Assembly: GCA_026225275.1 (NCBI GenBank)
Contig: JAMFSL010000197.1
Span: 1-35,952, forward strand
Length of the DNA: 35,952 nt
Direction of reading: 5' to 3'
Source of the DNA: Puia dinghuensis
GTDB lineage: Bacteria > Bacteroidota > Bacteroidia > Chitinophagales > Chitinophagaceae
The notes under the pieces are model-generated. The model did no database searches and had not been told where the DNA came from. It worked only from the letters and a program-made list of their open reading frames with translations. Below, one piece after another: positions 7,473-15,291 of the stretch. Numbering within the stretch: the first letter of the stretch is position 1; each line of letters opens with the position of its first letter. Made by a program: the position numbers and the translations under genes.

Positions 7473-8231
7473 ATGAAATCGTCCAACAACACTATTCTGA
7501 TCACCGGCGGGAGTGCCGGCATCGGGTTTGCTCTTGCGAAGCTTTTTGTCTCTAAAGGTAACCGCGTGATCATCACGGGTCGTAATGAACAAAGGTTAAA
7601 GGCGGCTGTTGCGCAGCTGCCGGGTGCGACGGCCATTGCCGGTGACGTATCTGATCCTGCTGACGCCACGCGACTGGTGAGCATCCTTCGCCGGGATCAT
7701 CCCGAGCTGAATATCGTTATCAACAATGCAGGAAAGGCCTACGTGTATGATCTGGTGGCGGATGGCGCCGATGCTGCTGTGAAGGCAGGTGAGGAAATAG
7801 TCACCAACTATCTTTCCATCCTTCGGCTGAATGAACTGGTACTACCATTGCTGAAGCAACAACCTGAGGCTGCGATCGTAAACGTCAGCTCCATCGTGGC
7901 ATTTGTTCCGGGCGCCAGTCTGGCTACTTATTCCGCCAGCAAGGCGGCATTGCATTCTTACACCTTATCGCTGCGACACAAGCTGGCGCAATCGTCGGAT
8001 GTGAAGGTATTCGAGCTGATGCCGCCGCTGGTCGATACCGAGTTCTCTAAGGAAATTGGCGGTCACAACGGGATTGCTCCTTCGGTGGTAGCAGAAGCGC
8101 TGGCCGATGCCCTGGAAAAAGATGAGTATGAAGTGCGCGTTGGTCAAACGGAGGACATGTACCGGTACGCTCTCTCTTCTCCGACAGAAGCTTTCCAGGC
8201 TATGAACGCCAGCCGGGCAGCGGCAGAATAA
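7473..8231 (+). CDS. Short-chain dehydrogenase/reductase (SDR), DltE-like
   Basis: This 252-residue classical SDR has the nucleotide-binding TGGSAGIG motif at 11-18, a basic Arg37 after the second strand suggesting NADPH, NNAG at 84-87 and the catalytic Ser140, Tyr153 and Lys157 (YSASK). Enzymes of this shape reduce carbonyl compounds in the cytosol. It carries its own TetR operator and lies between the repressor and the efflux pump, so it is probably induced by, and acts on, the compound exported by the pump or a related toxic carbonyl. Substrate unknown. Confidence 0.92.
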   Translation: MKSSNNTILITGGSAGIGFALAKLFVSKGNRVIITGRNEQRLKAAVAQLPGATAIAGDVSDPADATRLVSILRRDHPELNIVINNAGKAYVYDLVADGADAAVKAGEEIVTNYLSILRLNELVLPLLKQQPEAAIVNVSSIVAFVPGASLATYSASKAALHSYTLSLRHKLAQSSDVKVFELMPPLVDTEFSKEIGGHNGIAPSVVAEALADALEKDEYEVRVGQTEDMYRYALSSPTEAFQAMNASRAAAE

Positions 8232-8247
8232 TTTTTTATCTATAAAT

Positions 8248-8261
8248 ATACCGGACGGTAT
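8248..8261. promoter_or_regulatory. TetR operator 3 (ATACCGGACGGTAT)
   Basis: The third copy has identical 5-bp arms and lies 8 bp upstream of the efflux pump start codon. The overlap with the start region predicts strong repression of the pump. Confidence 0.78.
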
Positions 8262-8269
8262 AATATTTC

Positions 8270-9808
8270 ATGAGACGCAAGATCCTTATCATTACGGTGA
8301 TCGCCGCGGCGGTCATGGAGCTGATCGATACTTCGATCGTGAATGTGGCTTTGTCGTATATGAGCGGCAATCTGGGTTCTACTTTGGAAGATACGTCCTG
8401 GGTGATCACGGCTTATGCGATCGCGAATGTGATCATTATTCCCATCACCAGCTTTCTGGCGGCTAAGCTGGGCAGACGAAATTATTATATCGGGTCGGTG
8501 ATTTTGTTTACGCTCTTCTCGTTTCTGTGCGGTCAGGCCACGAATATTTGGATGCTCGTGGCCTGTCGTTTTATGCAGGGGATGGGTGGGGGAGCGTTAC
8601 TGTCTGTGTCGGCGGCCATCGTCTACGAGCAGTTCCCGCGGGAGAAGCAGAATATTGCGAGTGCGTTGTTTGGCGTCGGGATCTTTGTAGGTCCGACCAT
8701 CGGGCCGACGTTGGGCGGATACATCACCGAACATTATTCGTGGCCCTGGATATTCTATATCAATATTCCGATCGGCTTGATGGTGGTAGTGATCTGCCTG
8801 TCGATACTGGGAGAAGCCCCTATCCGGCCGGTGATTGGCAAAATTGACTGGACGGGGATTTTACTACTGGCGATTGGAATAGCCTCGCTACAGATCGTGT
8901 TGGAAAGGGGGCAGACTGACGACTGGTTTTCGGCTAATTATATCGTTGTGCTGACTGTTGTGGCGGCCTTTTGTCTTTCTTTTTTCGTTGCGTGGGAGTT
9001 AAGGGTGCAGCATCCCGTCGTGAATCTCAGGGTAATGAAAAGCCGCAATCTCAGTGTGGCAGCGCTGCTGACCTTCGTGTCCGGCATCGGTCTGTACAGT
9101 TCCGTCTATCTGACACCTGTGTACGCGCAGCGGCTGCTGAATTTTACGCCCACCGGAACGGGGCTATTACTGTTACCCGGCGCCATTCTGGCCATCGGAG
9201 GTTTGCTGATGTCTGCACGGCTGCTGCAGCGGGGACTGTCACCGGTGATCATGATCTCGGCGGGCATGTTTCTTTTCATGCTGTTCACGTGGCAGATGTC
9301 CCGGCTCGACTTGGACGCGGGAGCGGATAATATGTATATTCCACTGATCTTTAGAGCCATAGGACTTGCCATTGTCACCGTCCCCTTATCCACCCTGGCT
9401 GTTTCTTCGCTGGCGGCCAAGGACATTCCGCAGGGGACCGCTTTGAACAACATGATGCGGCAGCTGGGAGGTTCATTCGGCATCGCCACCGTCAATACCT
9501 ACCTTGCACACCGTAATGCCGTCCATCGCACCGACCTGGTGTCACATCTGGGGGCCGGGGATCCGGGAGTGGTGCAGCGGCTGGCCGGGTATACCCAATT
9601 CTTTACCGACAAAGGCGCTACCGGTTTTGAAGCGCAGCGGCAGGCGTTGGGTTTGCTGGAGGCCGGGGTGCTTCGTCAGTCCAATGCGTTGAGTTATGGG
9701 GACGCGTATCTGTTGCTGGGAATCGTTTTTGTCATTGGATTGCCATTTTTGTTGCTGACATCCAGGCAAAAAGGGAAAAAGCCGGCGATCGCTTTAGCAG
9801 ATCATTAG
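8270..9808 (+). CDS. DHA2-family (EmrB/QacA-type) drug:proton antiporter
   Basis: The 512-residue inner-membrane transporter is of the length and hydropathy expected for 14 transmembrane helices. It carries the major-facilitator motif A between helices 2 and 3 (AKLGRR), the RFMQGMGGG motif B region and the antiporter motif C GVGIFVGPTIGPTLGGYI in helix 5. The acidic Asp20 in the first helix (MELIDTSIVNVAL) is the conserved proton-linked residue of DHA2 pumps. No EmrA-type adaptor or TolC-like channel follows, so it may work alone across the inner membrane or borrow partners. Control by the TetR protein is predicted from the operator at 8248. Confidence 0.93.
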   Translation: MRRKILIITVIAAAVMELIDTSIVNVALSYMSGNLGSTLEDTSWVITAYAIANVIIIPITSFLAAKLGRRNYYIGSVILFTLFSFLCGQATNIWMLVACRFMQGMGGGALLSVSAAIVYEQFPREKQNIASALFGVGIFVGPTIGPTLGGYITEHYSWPWIFYINIPIGLMVVVICLSILGEAPIRPVIGKIDWTGILLLAIGIASLQIVLERGQTDDWFSANYIVVLTVVAAFCLSFFVAWELRVQHPVVNLRVMKSRNLSVAALLTFVSGIGLYSSVYLTPVYAQRLLNFTPTGTGLLLLPGAILAIGGLLMSARLLQRGLSPVIMISAGMFLFMLFTWQMSRLDLDAGADNMYIPLIFRAIGLAIVTVPLSTLAVSSLAAKDIPQGTALNNMMRQLGGSFGIATVNTYLAHRNAVHRTDLVSHLGAGDPGVVQRLAGYTQFFTDKGATGFEAQRQALGLLEAGVLRQSNALSYGDAYLLLGIVFVIGLPFLLLTSRQKGKKPAIALADH

Positions 9809-9848
9809 AGCGGTCCCCGAAATGCCGCCATTTCCTTAATTTTACGGC

Positions 9849-10412
9849 ATGAGCGTCTTATTATTCAACGGCTGCAGCGACAACAGGCCGGATACGACAG
9901 GTCGTAAGCTGACTACCTACCTTCAGGAGCAACTGACTGAGAAAGGCATTCCCGTTACCACATTACATGTATCTGAGGCCGATATTCCTTTCTTCGATAT
10001 GCACCAGGCCCATCCGCCGGCGGTGGTCATGGAGATGTGTGAGCTCTTTCAGCAGGCTGACCTGCAGATATGGTTGACCCCGTTGTATCATGGGAGCATG
10101 ACCGGCATGATGAAAAACTGCCTGGACTGGCTGGAGCTGACTGCCCGGCGTGAGAAACCCTATCTGACCGACAAGATCGTGGGCCTCGTCTGCTGGGCCG
10201 ATGGCGGTCAGGCGATGCAGGGGATCAATGCCATGGATGCCGTGGCCAAGGCGCTGCGGGCCTGGGTCGTTCCGTATTCTGTCCCCCTCGTCAAAAACCA
10301 TTTGTATACCGATGCGCACCACCTGGAATTTGCGGCGGAGCATACCCGTAAGCTGGACAGGTTGATGTCCATCCTTGGCGATGCGCGGCAGTTCCTCGCC
10401 TTCATGCACTGA
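9849..10412 (+). CDS. NADPH-dependent FMN reductase-like flavoprotein
   Basis: The 187-residue protein has a flavodoxin-like fold. The first strand is followed by the phosphate-binding loop region (LFNGCSDNRPDTTGRKL), and the typical PLYHGSMTGMMKNCLDWLE segment contacts the flavin ring. Members reduce FMN, quinones, azo dyes or chromate with NADPH. It follows the efflux pump by 40 bp but lacks the TetR palindrome. A 6-bp inverted repeat (ATGCCG/CGGCAT, 17 bp apart) overlaps its start and is probably chance. It may be part of the same detoxification set; substrate not known. Confidence 0.82.
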   Translation: MSVLLFNGCSDNRPDTTGRKLTTYLQEQLTEKGIPVTTLHVSEADIPFFDMHQAHPPAVVMEMCELFQQADLQIWLTPLYHGSMTGMMKNCLDWLELTARREKPYLTDKIVGLVCWADGGQAMQGINAMDAVAKALRAWVVPYSVPLVKNHLYTDAHHLEFAAEHTRKLDRLMSILGDARQFLAFMH

Positions 10413-10445
10413 AAATTGATTCGCCTGCGACCTAAACTGATTCAT

Positions 10446-11324
10446 ATGAGATTGCATTTTGTCCGTCTGTTGTTGACCGCAGCACTTGGCCTTATCGTTC
10501 TCCACCCGCTTTGCGCGCAAGAGCTCCATAGCCGCTGGGACGAATTGACGGCCAGCGACTGGCCGAAGGCCCTCGATCGTTCGAACCACACCTGTATATT
10601 GCCCATCGGCATCCTGGAGAAGCATGGTCCTCATGTCCCTGTCGGATCCGATCTCATCCAGGTGCGGGAATGGTCAGCCAGGGCCACCAAAAAAGAATAC
10701 GCCGTCGTTTTCCCGGATTATTTCTATGGTCAGATCAATGAAGCCCGTCACCAGCCGGGCACGTTCGCGCTGCCGGAAAGAGTGGTATGGGATCTGCTGG
10801 AAGCTACTTGTGATGAGATTGCCCGCAACGGGTTCAACAAGATCGTCATCATCAACGGACATGGCGGCAACCCGGAATTGATCCGTTATTTTATTCAGAC
10901 GAGGTTGGAAAAACGCCGCGATTATGCCATTTATTTCTTCGAGCCGAAGAGCGATAGCGCCTATAGCCGGCAACTTGCCGCGTTGCATCGGTCCGATCCG
11001 GCGGGCGATCAACATGCCGGGGAACGAGAGACATCTTCCCTGCTGTATCTGCGGCCGGACCTGGTGGAAATGGACAGCGCCTCCAATGAATCCGGCGCTA
11101 ATCAGCACCGGCTGAATATCCCGAACGTCTACACAGCCATCTGGTGGTATGCGGATTATCCCAATCACTATGCCGGCGATGGCGCCAAAGCCACCCGCGC
11201 CGAGGGGCAGCTGGTGACCGAACACTATATCGGGCAACTGACAGAGGCGTTAAAGGCTATCAAGGCCGACACAAAGACGCTGGAATTGCAGAAGGAGTAT
11301 TTTGACCGGGTGAAGGAAAAATAA
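10446..11324 (+). CDS. Creatininase-family amidohydrolase with signal peptide
   Basis: Starting at the ATG at 10446 gives 292 residues with a clear signal peptide (about 25 residues, ending PLCAQ). A TTG 30 bp upstream is not needed. The creatininase metal ligands are visible: Glu58, His60 and Asp69 in ILEKHGPHVPVGSD, His139 in INGHGGN and Glu193 in HAGERETS. Family members hydrolyse cyclic amides such as creatinine, or act in cofactor maturation (for example MftE on a mycofactocin precursor). Export to the periplasm is less usual for the family. It is 12 bp upstream of the small SUOX-fold gene, suggesting co-transcription with the molybdenum genes. Substrate unknown. Confidence 0.87.
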   Translation: MRLHFVRLLLTAALGLIVLHPLCAQELHSRWDELTASDWPKALDRSNHTCILPIGILEKHGPHVPVGSDLIQVREWSARATKKEYAVVFPDYFYGQINEARHQPGTFALPERVVWDLLEATCDEIARNGFNKIVIINGHGGNPELIRYFIQTRLEKRRDYAIYFFEPKSDSAYSRQLAALHRSDPAGDQHAGERETSSLLYLRPDLVEMDSASNESGANQHRLNIPNVYTAIWWYADYPNHYAGDGAKATRAEGQLVTEHYIGQLTEALKAIKADTKTLELQKEYFDRVKEK

Positions 11325-11336
11325 ATATTACCTATA

Positions 11337-11846
11337 ATGAAAAGGAAATTATTTTTATTAGTGGCAGTCCTTTGCCTTATTTTGTCTTCGGCATGGGCGC
11401 AGACTACGCCAGGCGGTCAACCCGCAGTAGTAAAGGTAACAGGTGAAGTGCTGACTCCCCTGACGCTCACGGCTGCCGACCTGGCTGCCATGCCGCGTAC
11501 CACAGCCAGCGCTAAGGACAAGCAGGGCGTCATGCACAGCTATTCCGGCATAGCGTTATCGGAGATCTTCAGTAAGGCCGGGGTGACAACGGGGCCGCAG
11601 TTGAGGGGTAAAAATCTGGCTAAATACCTGCTGGTCACATGTGCGGATGGGTACCAGGTAGTTTTTTCACTGGCAGAGCTGGACTCCAGCTTCACCGACA
11701 GGGTGGTGATCCTGGCCGATCAGATGGAAGGCCAGCCATTGCCGGCGGGCGTCGGTCCTTTCCGGATTATCGTGCCGGGGGAAAAGAAACCCGCCCGAAA
11801 TTGTTTTCAGGTCACTTCGATGGCGATCAGGGTTGGGAAGGAATAA
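11337..11846 (+). CDS. Small exported SUOX-fold (oxidoreductase molybdopterin-binding domain) protein
   Basis: The 169-residue protein has a Sec signal peptide (MKRKLFLLVAVLCLILSSAWA) and a single compact domain resembling the sulfite-oxidase fold core: VKVTGEVLTPLTLTAADLAAMP, then LLVTCADGYQVVFSLAEL and a PFRIIVPGEKKPARNC segment. A Cys lies in TCADGY, about where the molybdenum-ligating Cys falls in larger enzymes, but the ECSGN context and dimerisation domain are absent. It may therefore bind molybdopterin as a minimal enzyme or only retain the fold. Its place directly before moaE supports a molybdenum link. There is no twin-arginine signal, which is odd for a protein that should fold around a cytosolic cofactor. 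Confidence 0.72.
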   Translation: MKRKLFLLVAVLCLILSSAWAQTTPGGQPAVVKVTGEVLTPLTLTAADLAAMPRTTASAKDKQGVMHSYSGIALSEIFSKAGVTTGPQLRGKNLAKYLLVTCADGYQVVFSLAELDSSFTDRVVILADQMEGQPLPAGVGPFRIIVPGEKKPARNCFQVTSMAIRVGKE

Positions 11847-11907
11847 AAAGCTTTTCGCTGGCGCCTGATGCTGAGATCGCTTTACTCCGTATTCGGGTGG
11901 ATAGTAA

Positions 11908-12384
11908 ATGAATACTTTACCAGTACATCGACACATGCAAGAAAAGAAATTGATCAATATATTCATGCAGGGGCCTGTGGCTCCGGCATTCGTGGCGGAG
12001 AGCATTGCCAGGCACAGCCATAAAAAAGATATCGGCGCTCACAGTATCTTCCTTGGCCAGGTCCGGGATGATCTGATCGGCGGGAAGAAGGTGGCTGCCA
12101 TCGAATACAGTACTTACGAAGAGATGGCATTGAAGCAGATGGCTGCTATCCGGGAGGAGATTTTTTCTGTCTTTGGGCTTACGTGCCTGCACATTCACCA
12201 TAGTCTCGGTCTGGTGCAGGCGGGGGAGATATCCCTGTTTGTCTTTGCCTCTTCCCCGCATCGGCGTGCGGCCATCGACGCCTGCAATGTTGTGGTGGAG
12301 CGTATCAAGAAGGAACTGCCGATCTGGGGCAAAGAGATATTTGACGATGCATCGTACACCTGGAAACAAAATACCAATGGTTGA
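11908..12384 (+). CDS. moaE: Molybdopterin synthase large (catalytic) subunit MoaE
   Basis: MoaE adds the two dithiolene sulfurs to cyclic pyranopterin phosphate, receiving sulfur from the thiocarboxylated C-terminus of MoaD. Family hallmarks are GAHSIFLGQVRDD, EYSTYEEMA, HHSLGLVQAGE, ASPHRRAAIDAC and the catalytic-lysine motif PIWGKE near the C-terminus. Length is 158 residues from this ATG; an in-frame ATG at 11935 (MQEKKLINIF) is an equally good start and gives 149. It overlaps the moaC-moaB fusion by 8 bp. No MoaD gene is present in this window, so the partner must be encoded elsewhere. Confidence 0.94.
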   Translation: MNTLPVHRHMQEKKLINIFMQGPVAPAFVAESIARHSHKKDIGAHSIFLGQVRDDLIGGKKVAAIEYSTYEEMALKQMAAIREEIFSVFGLTCLHIHHSLGLVQAGEISLFVFASSPHRRAAIDACNVVVERIKKELPIWGKEIFDDASYTWKQNTNG

Positions 12385-13282
12385 TATTACCTCCAAGCAA
12401 AATACTCTGCGGACGGCAATTGCGTCAGCGATCGTCCGGGTTTCCTCCGCTGCGACCATCGAGCGGGTCGTCAACAAGACTGTTCCTAAGGGCGATGTAT
12501 TTGAATTTGCGCGGGCGGCCGGGCTGCTGGGCATCAAGCGGACCAGTGATGTGATACCCGACTGTCATCCGCTGCCGGTCGAATATGCGCAAATTTCTTA
12601 TGAAGTGCGGGAACTGGAAATATACATTTCCGTGGAAGTGCATACTATTTACAAGACGGGTGTGGAAGTGGAAGCGATGCATGGAGCGTCGGTGGTTGCG
12701 CTGGTCATCTATGACATGCTAAAACCGATTGATCCTGCGGTCGAGATCCGTTCGATCAGGCTGGAACGCAAGACCGGTGGAAAATCAGACCGGAAGACTA
12801 CGGGAATGGCACTACTCTGTGCGGTTATCGTCTGTTCGGACTCGGTTTCCCGTGGTGAGAATGAGGATAGATCGGGGGTGGCTATTATAGAGCGGCTGAA
12901 GCAGTTAGGAATTGGACTAAAGGATAGCCAGGCCGTACCGGATGACGTGGACACCATTCGGGCGCTGGTTCAGCAATATGTGGATGAGGAAGTCGACATG
13001 GTAATATTGACTGGGGGTACAGGATTGTCAGGGCGTGACAATACGCCGGAGGCCGTGGCGCCGCTGATCGACCGGCCAATTCCGGGTATCATGGAAGTGG
13101 CACGGCAATATGGACAGCAGCGGATGCCCTATGCGATGTTATCCCGCGGTATGGCTGGGTTTGCTGGCCGGACGCTGGTACTTACGTTTCCGGGGTCAGT
13201 GCGGGGTGTGGAGGAGACAATGGATGCCATTTTTCCACAAGTGCTTCATGTGTTTGCGATCCGCGATGGAGCGCGGCATTAA
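12377..13282 (+). CDS. moaCB: Bifunctional MoaC-MoaB: cyclic pyranopterin monophosphate synthase fused to MPT adenylyltransferase-like domain
   Basis: The true start is the ATG at 12377 (MVDITSKQNT), overlapping moaE by 8 bp; the longer open frame upstream is a shadow of moaE. The protein is 301 residues. Residues 1-140 are MoaC, with KGDVFEFARAAGLLGIKRTSDVIPDCHPL and the active-site IYDMLK (Asp and Lys equivalent to Asp128/Lys131 of E. coli). Residues 148-301 are MoaB/MogA-like, with SDSVSRGENEDRSG, ILTGGTGLSGRDNTPEA and TFPGSVRGVEE. The first domain completes cyclic pyranopterin formation after MoaA; the second adenylylates molybdopterin ready for metal insertion. Fusions of this order are known in several phyla. 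Confidence 0.93.
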   Translation: MVDITSKQNTLRTAIASAIVRVSSAATIERVVNKTVPKGDVFEFARAAGLLGIKRTSDVIPDCHPLPVEYAQISYEVRELEIYISVEVHTIYKTGVEVEAMHGASVVALVIYDMLKPIDPAVEIRSIRLERKTGGKSDRKTTGMALLCAVIVCSDSVSRGENEDRSGVAIIERLKQLGIGLKDSQAVPDDVDTIRALVQQYVDEEVDMVILTGGTGLSGRDNTPEAVAPLIDRPIPGIMEVARQYGQQRMPYAMLSRGMAGFAGRTLVLTFPGSVRGVEETMDAIFPQVLHVFAIRDGARH

Positions 13283-13341
13283 AATTTACATTCCTTAGAT
13301 TTTTCCAATAAACTTATCTTTTTTAGCGAAGACATCGTACT

Positions 13342-13368
13342 TTTAGTCTACTTAATTTATAGACTAAA
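13342..13368. promoter_or_regulatory. Inverted repeat upstream of the SoxD-like cytochrome gene, probable operator
   Basis: TTTAGTCTA (13342-13350) and TAGACTAAA (13360-13368) form perfect 9-bp arms separated by 9 bp, ending 10 bp before the cytochrome start codon. The AT-rich dyad heads the run of five genes from 13379 to 17830. It is not a ModE-type sequence; the cognate regulator is unknown. Confidence 0.6.
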
Positions 13369-13378
13369 TAAAGAAACA

Positions 13379-13957
13379 ATGAATACAAGCCGGCTAATCG
13401 TGCTTGTTTTACTTCTGATGGCCTTTGGCTACCGTGATAGCAACTTCGGCAGCAATCCACCGCCATTGTCGCAAGATACGGTAGGATGGCCGGCGAGTTT
13501 TGGTTTTGGGAGGGCTGCCGTCCAAAAGGAAATCGATTCCATGGATATATCTATTCGTCCCGACGGCAAAGGTTTGCCATTGGGATCGGGGACGGCGCAG
13601 ACAGGGAAGGAAATCTATCAGATGAAATGCGCGGCCTGTCATGGAAAAATGGGAACCGAAGGGCCTTATGCCCGGCTTGTGGCTCCGATGGGCGATACGA
13701 CCAGAGCAAAGGCTATTGGCAATTACTGGCCTTATGCGACAACATTATTCGATTATACCCGGCGGGCGATGCCGTTTAATGCACCGGGCAGCCTTTCGGC
13801 AGGAGAGGTATATAGCCTGACCGCGTTTTTATTAGCAGCCAACAAGATTATTGATTCCACTATGGTCGTCGATGCAAAGACCTTGCCCACGGTAAAAATG
13901 CCTGCCCGGGATCTTTTTGTGCCGGATGATCGGCGTGGAGGGCCAGAGGTGCGATAA
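13379..13957 (+). CDS. SoxD-like c-type cytochrome, electron acceptor of the sulfite dehydrogenase
   Basis: The 192-residue exported protein has a hydrophobic N-terminal signal and one haem-binding CAACH site (Cys84, Cys87, His88). The probable axial ligand is Met131 in TRRAMPFNAPG. The stretch NYWPYATTLFDYTRRAMPF and the tail with SL-EVYSLTAFLLAANKII and LPTVKMPARDLFVPD closely resemble SoxD, the dihaem or monohaem partner of SoxC. It should take electrons from the molybdenum enzyme encoded 10 bp downstream and pass them to the respiratory chain in the periplasm. Confidence 0.88.
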   Translation: MNTSRLIVLVLLLMAFGYRDSNFGSNPPPLSQDTVGWPASFGFGRAAVQKEIDSMDISIRPDGKGLPLGSGTAQTGKEIYQMKCAACHGKMGTEGPYARLVAPMGDTTRAKAIGNYWPYATTLFDYTRRAMPFNAPGSLSAGEVYSLTAFLLAANKIIDSTMVVDAKTLPTVKMPARDLFVPDDRRGGPEVR

Positions 13958-13967
13958 ATGAATAGTT

Positions 13968-15245
13968 ATGGATGATAAAAGCATAGACGGTAAAAAGAGA
14001 ATGTCACGGCGCAGGCTATTGGCCGGTGCGGCTACTGCCGCAACCGTCGCGCTGATCAGGACAGTGTCGGGGCAGACTGTGCATGCCGCTGTTGGGGCGA
14101 AACCTGGGAAGAGCGATACGACTGGACGGGCACCCGGGGTACTGGCAGATCCCACCAAAAAACCCGGTGTTCCCGTGGGGAAGCTGGGGACGAAATCACC
14201 TTTTGAGCACCTGGTGAAAAAGCCTTCCGACATTTCCTCCCGGTCGCCGCTGCAGGATTTTTATGGGTCTATTACCCCATCGGATCTTCATTTTGAACGA
14301 AGTCATAATGGTGTTCCGGCCATCGATCCGGAGAAATATGAGTTATTGATTCACGGAATGGTGGAAAAGCCGATGGTCTTTACACTGAAAGATCTAAAAC
14401 GATTTCCGGCACTGTCAAGGATTTGTTTCATTGAATGTTCGGGAAACTTTCGCACCGGCAAAGAGACGTTGACGCCACAGGATATTTGCGGCCTGACCAG
14501 CCAAAGTGAATGGACGGGTGTAATGCTATCGACACTTTTCCGGGAGGTGGGCGTGAGTCCGAAGGCGACCTGGTTTCTCGCGGAGGGTTCGGATGCTGCG
14601 GTGATGACCCGTAGCGTTCCCGTCAGCAAAGGCTGGGAAGACGCAATGATCGTGTACGCACAAAATGGTGAAGCTATAAGGCCTGAGCAGGGTTATCCCG
14701 CGCGATTGCTGCTGCCGGGTTTTGAGGGCAATACCAATGTGAAGTGGATCCGGCGGATCGAGCTTTCCGATCAGCCGTTCATGACTCGCGAGGAAACTTC
14801 TAAATATACTTATGGGATCAAAGATGGAAAGATCAGGCAGTTCAGCTTTGTGATGGATGCCCGGTCGATGATCACTTTTCCTACCTACCCGGTACAGATT
14901 GAAAAGGGGTGGGTGGAGATAAGAGGCATTGCCTGGAGTGGGTGGGGGAAGATCAGCAAGGTAGAAGTAAGTACCGATGCAGGCAGGTCATGGTATCCGG
15001 CCCAGCTGCAGGAGCCTGTCCTTGATAAGGCGCATACAGTCTTCCGGCTATTGTGGCGATGGGATGGCCAGGAGACGGAGATCCTAAGCCGGGCCACAGA
15101 TGAGACGGGTTATATTCAGCCTACATTGAATCAACTGGTGGCGGCCAGGGGGATGGACATGGGTGGTTATCACCTGAATCCCGTTACGGCCTGGCGGATA
15201 AGCCGGGATGGTTCGGTCCTCTTTAAGCCGGAGAATTGGAAGTGA
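13968..15245 (+). CDS. SoxC/SorA-like molybdenum sulfite dehydrogenase, TAT-exported
   Basis: The 425-residue protein has a twin-arginine signal (SRRRLLAGAA, Arg14-16), so it is exported folded with its cofactor. The SUOX domain carries the molybdenum-ligating Cys157 in IECSGNF. The LTPQDICGLTSQSEWTGV stretch, GNTNVKWIRRIEL and the C-terminal dimerisation domain (VEIRGIAWSGWGKISKVEVSTDAGRSW) match SoxC, the catalytic subunit of sulfur/sulfite dehydrogenase SoxCD. The paired SoxD-like cytochrome supports oxidation of sulfite or protein-bound sulfur. SoxXA, SoxYZ and SoxB are not in the window, so a stand-alone sulfite-oxidising role is more likely than full thiosulfate oxidation. Confidence 0.9.
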   Translation: MDDKSIDGKKRMSRRRLLAGAATAATVALIRTVSGQTVHAAVGAKPGKSDTTGRAPGVLADPTKKPGVPVGKLGTKSPFEHLVKKPSDISSRSPLQDFYGSITPSDLHFERSHNGVPAIDPEKYELLIHGMVEKPMVFTLKDLKRFPALSRICFIECSGNFRTGKETLTPQDICGLTSQSEWTGVMLSTLFREVGVSPKATWFLAEGSDAAVMTRSVPVSKGWEDAMIVYAQNGEAIRPEQGYPARLLLPGFEGNTNVKWIRRIELSDQPFMTREETSKYTYGIKDGKIRQFSFVMDARSMITFPTYPVQIEKGWVEIRGIAWSGWGKISKVEVSTDAGRSWYPAQLQEPVLDKAHTVFRLLWRWDGQETEILSRATDETGYIQPTLNQLVAARGMDMGGYHLNPVTAWRISRDGSVLFKPENWK

Positions 15246-15291
15246 AAAATATAGGGGCAAAATCGCTAATTTCATAGCACGAAAGGAAGTT

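Noticed and set aside
9822-9850. ATGCCG/CGGCAT inverted repeat before the flavoprotein gene
   Set aside because: Six-bp arms 17 bp apart, one overlapping the start codon, are expected by chance in a sequence of this size.
12173-12376. N-terminal extension of the moaC-moaB frame
   Set aside because: The stretch is an out-of-frame shadow of moaE; MoaC homology begins exactly at the ATG at 12377.
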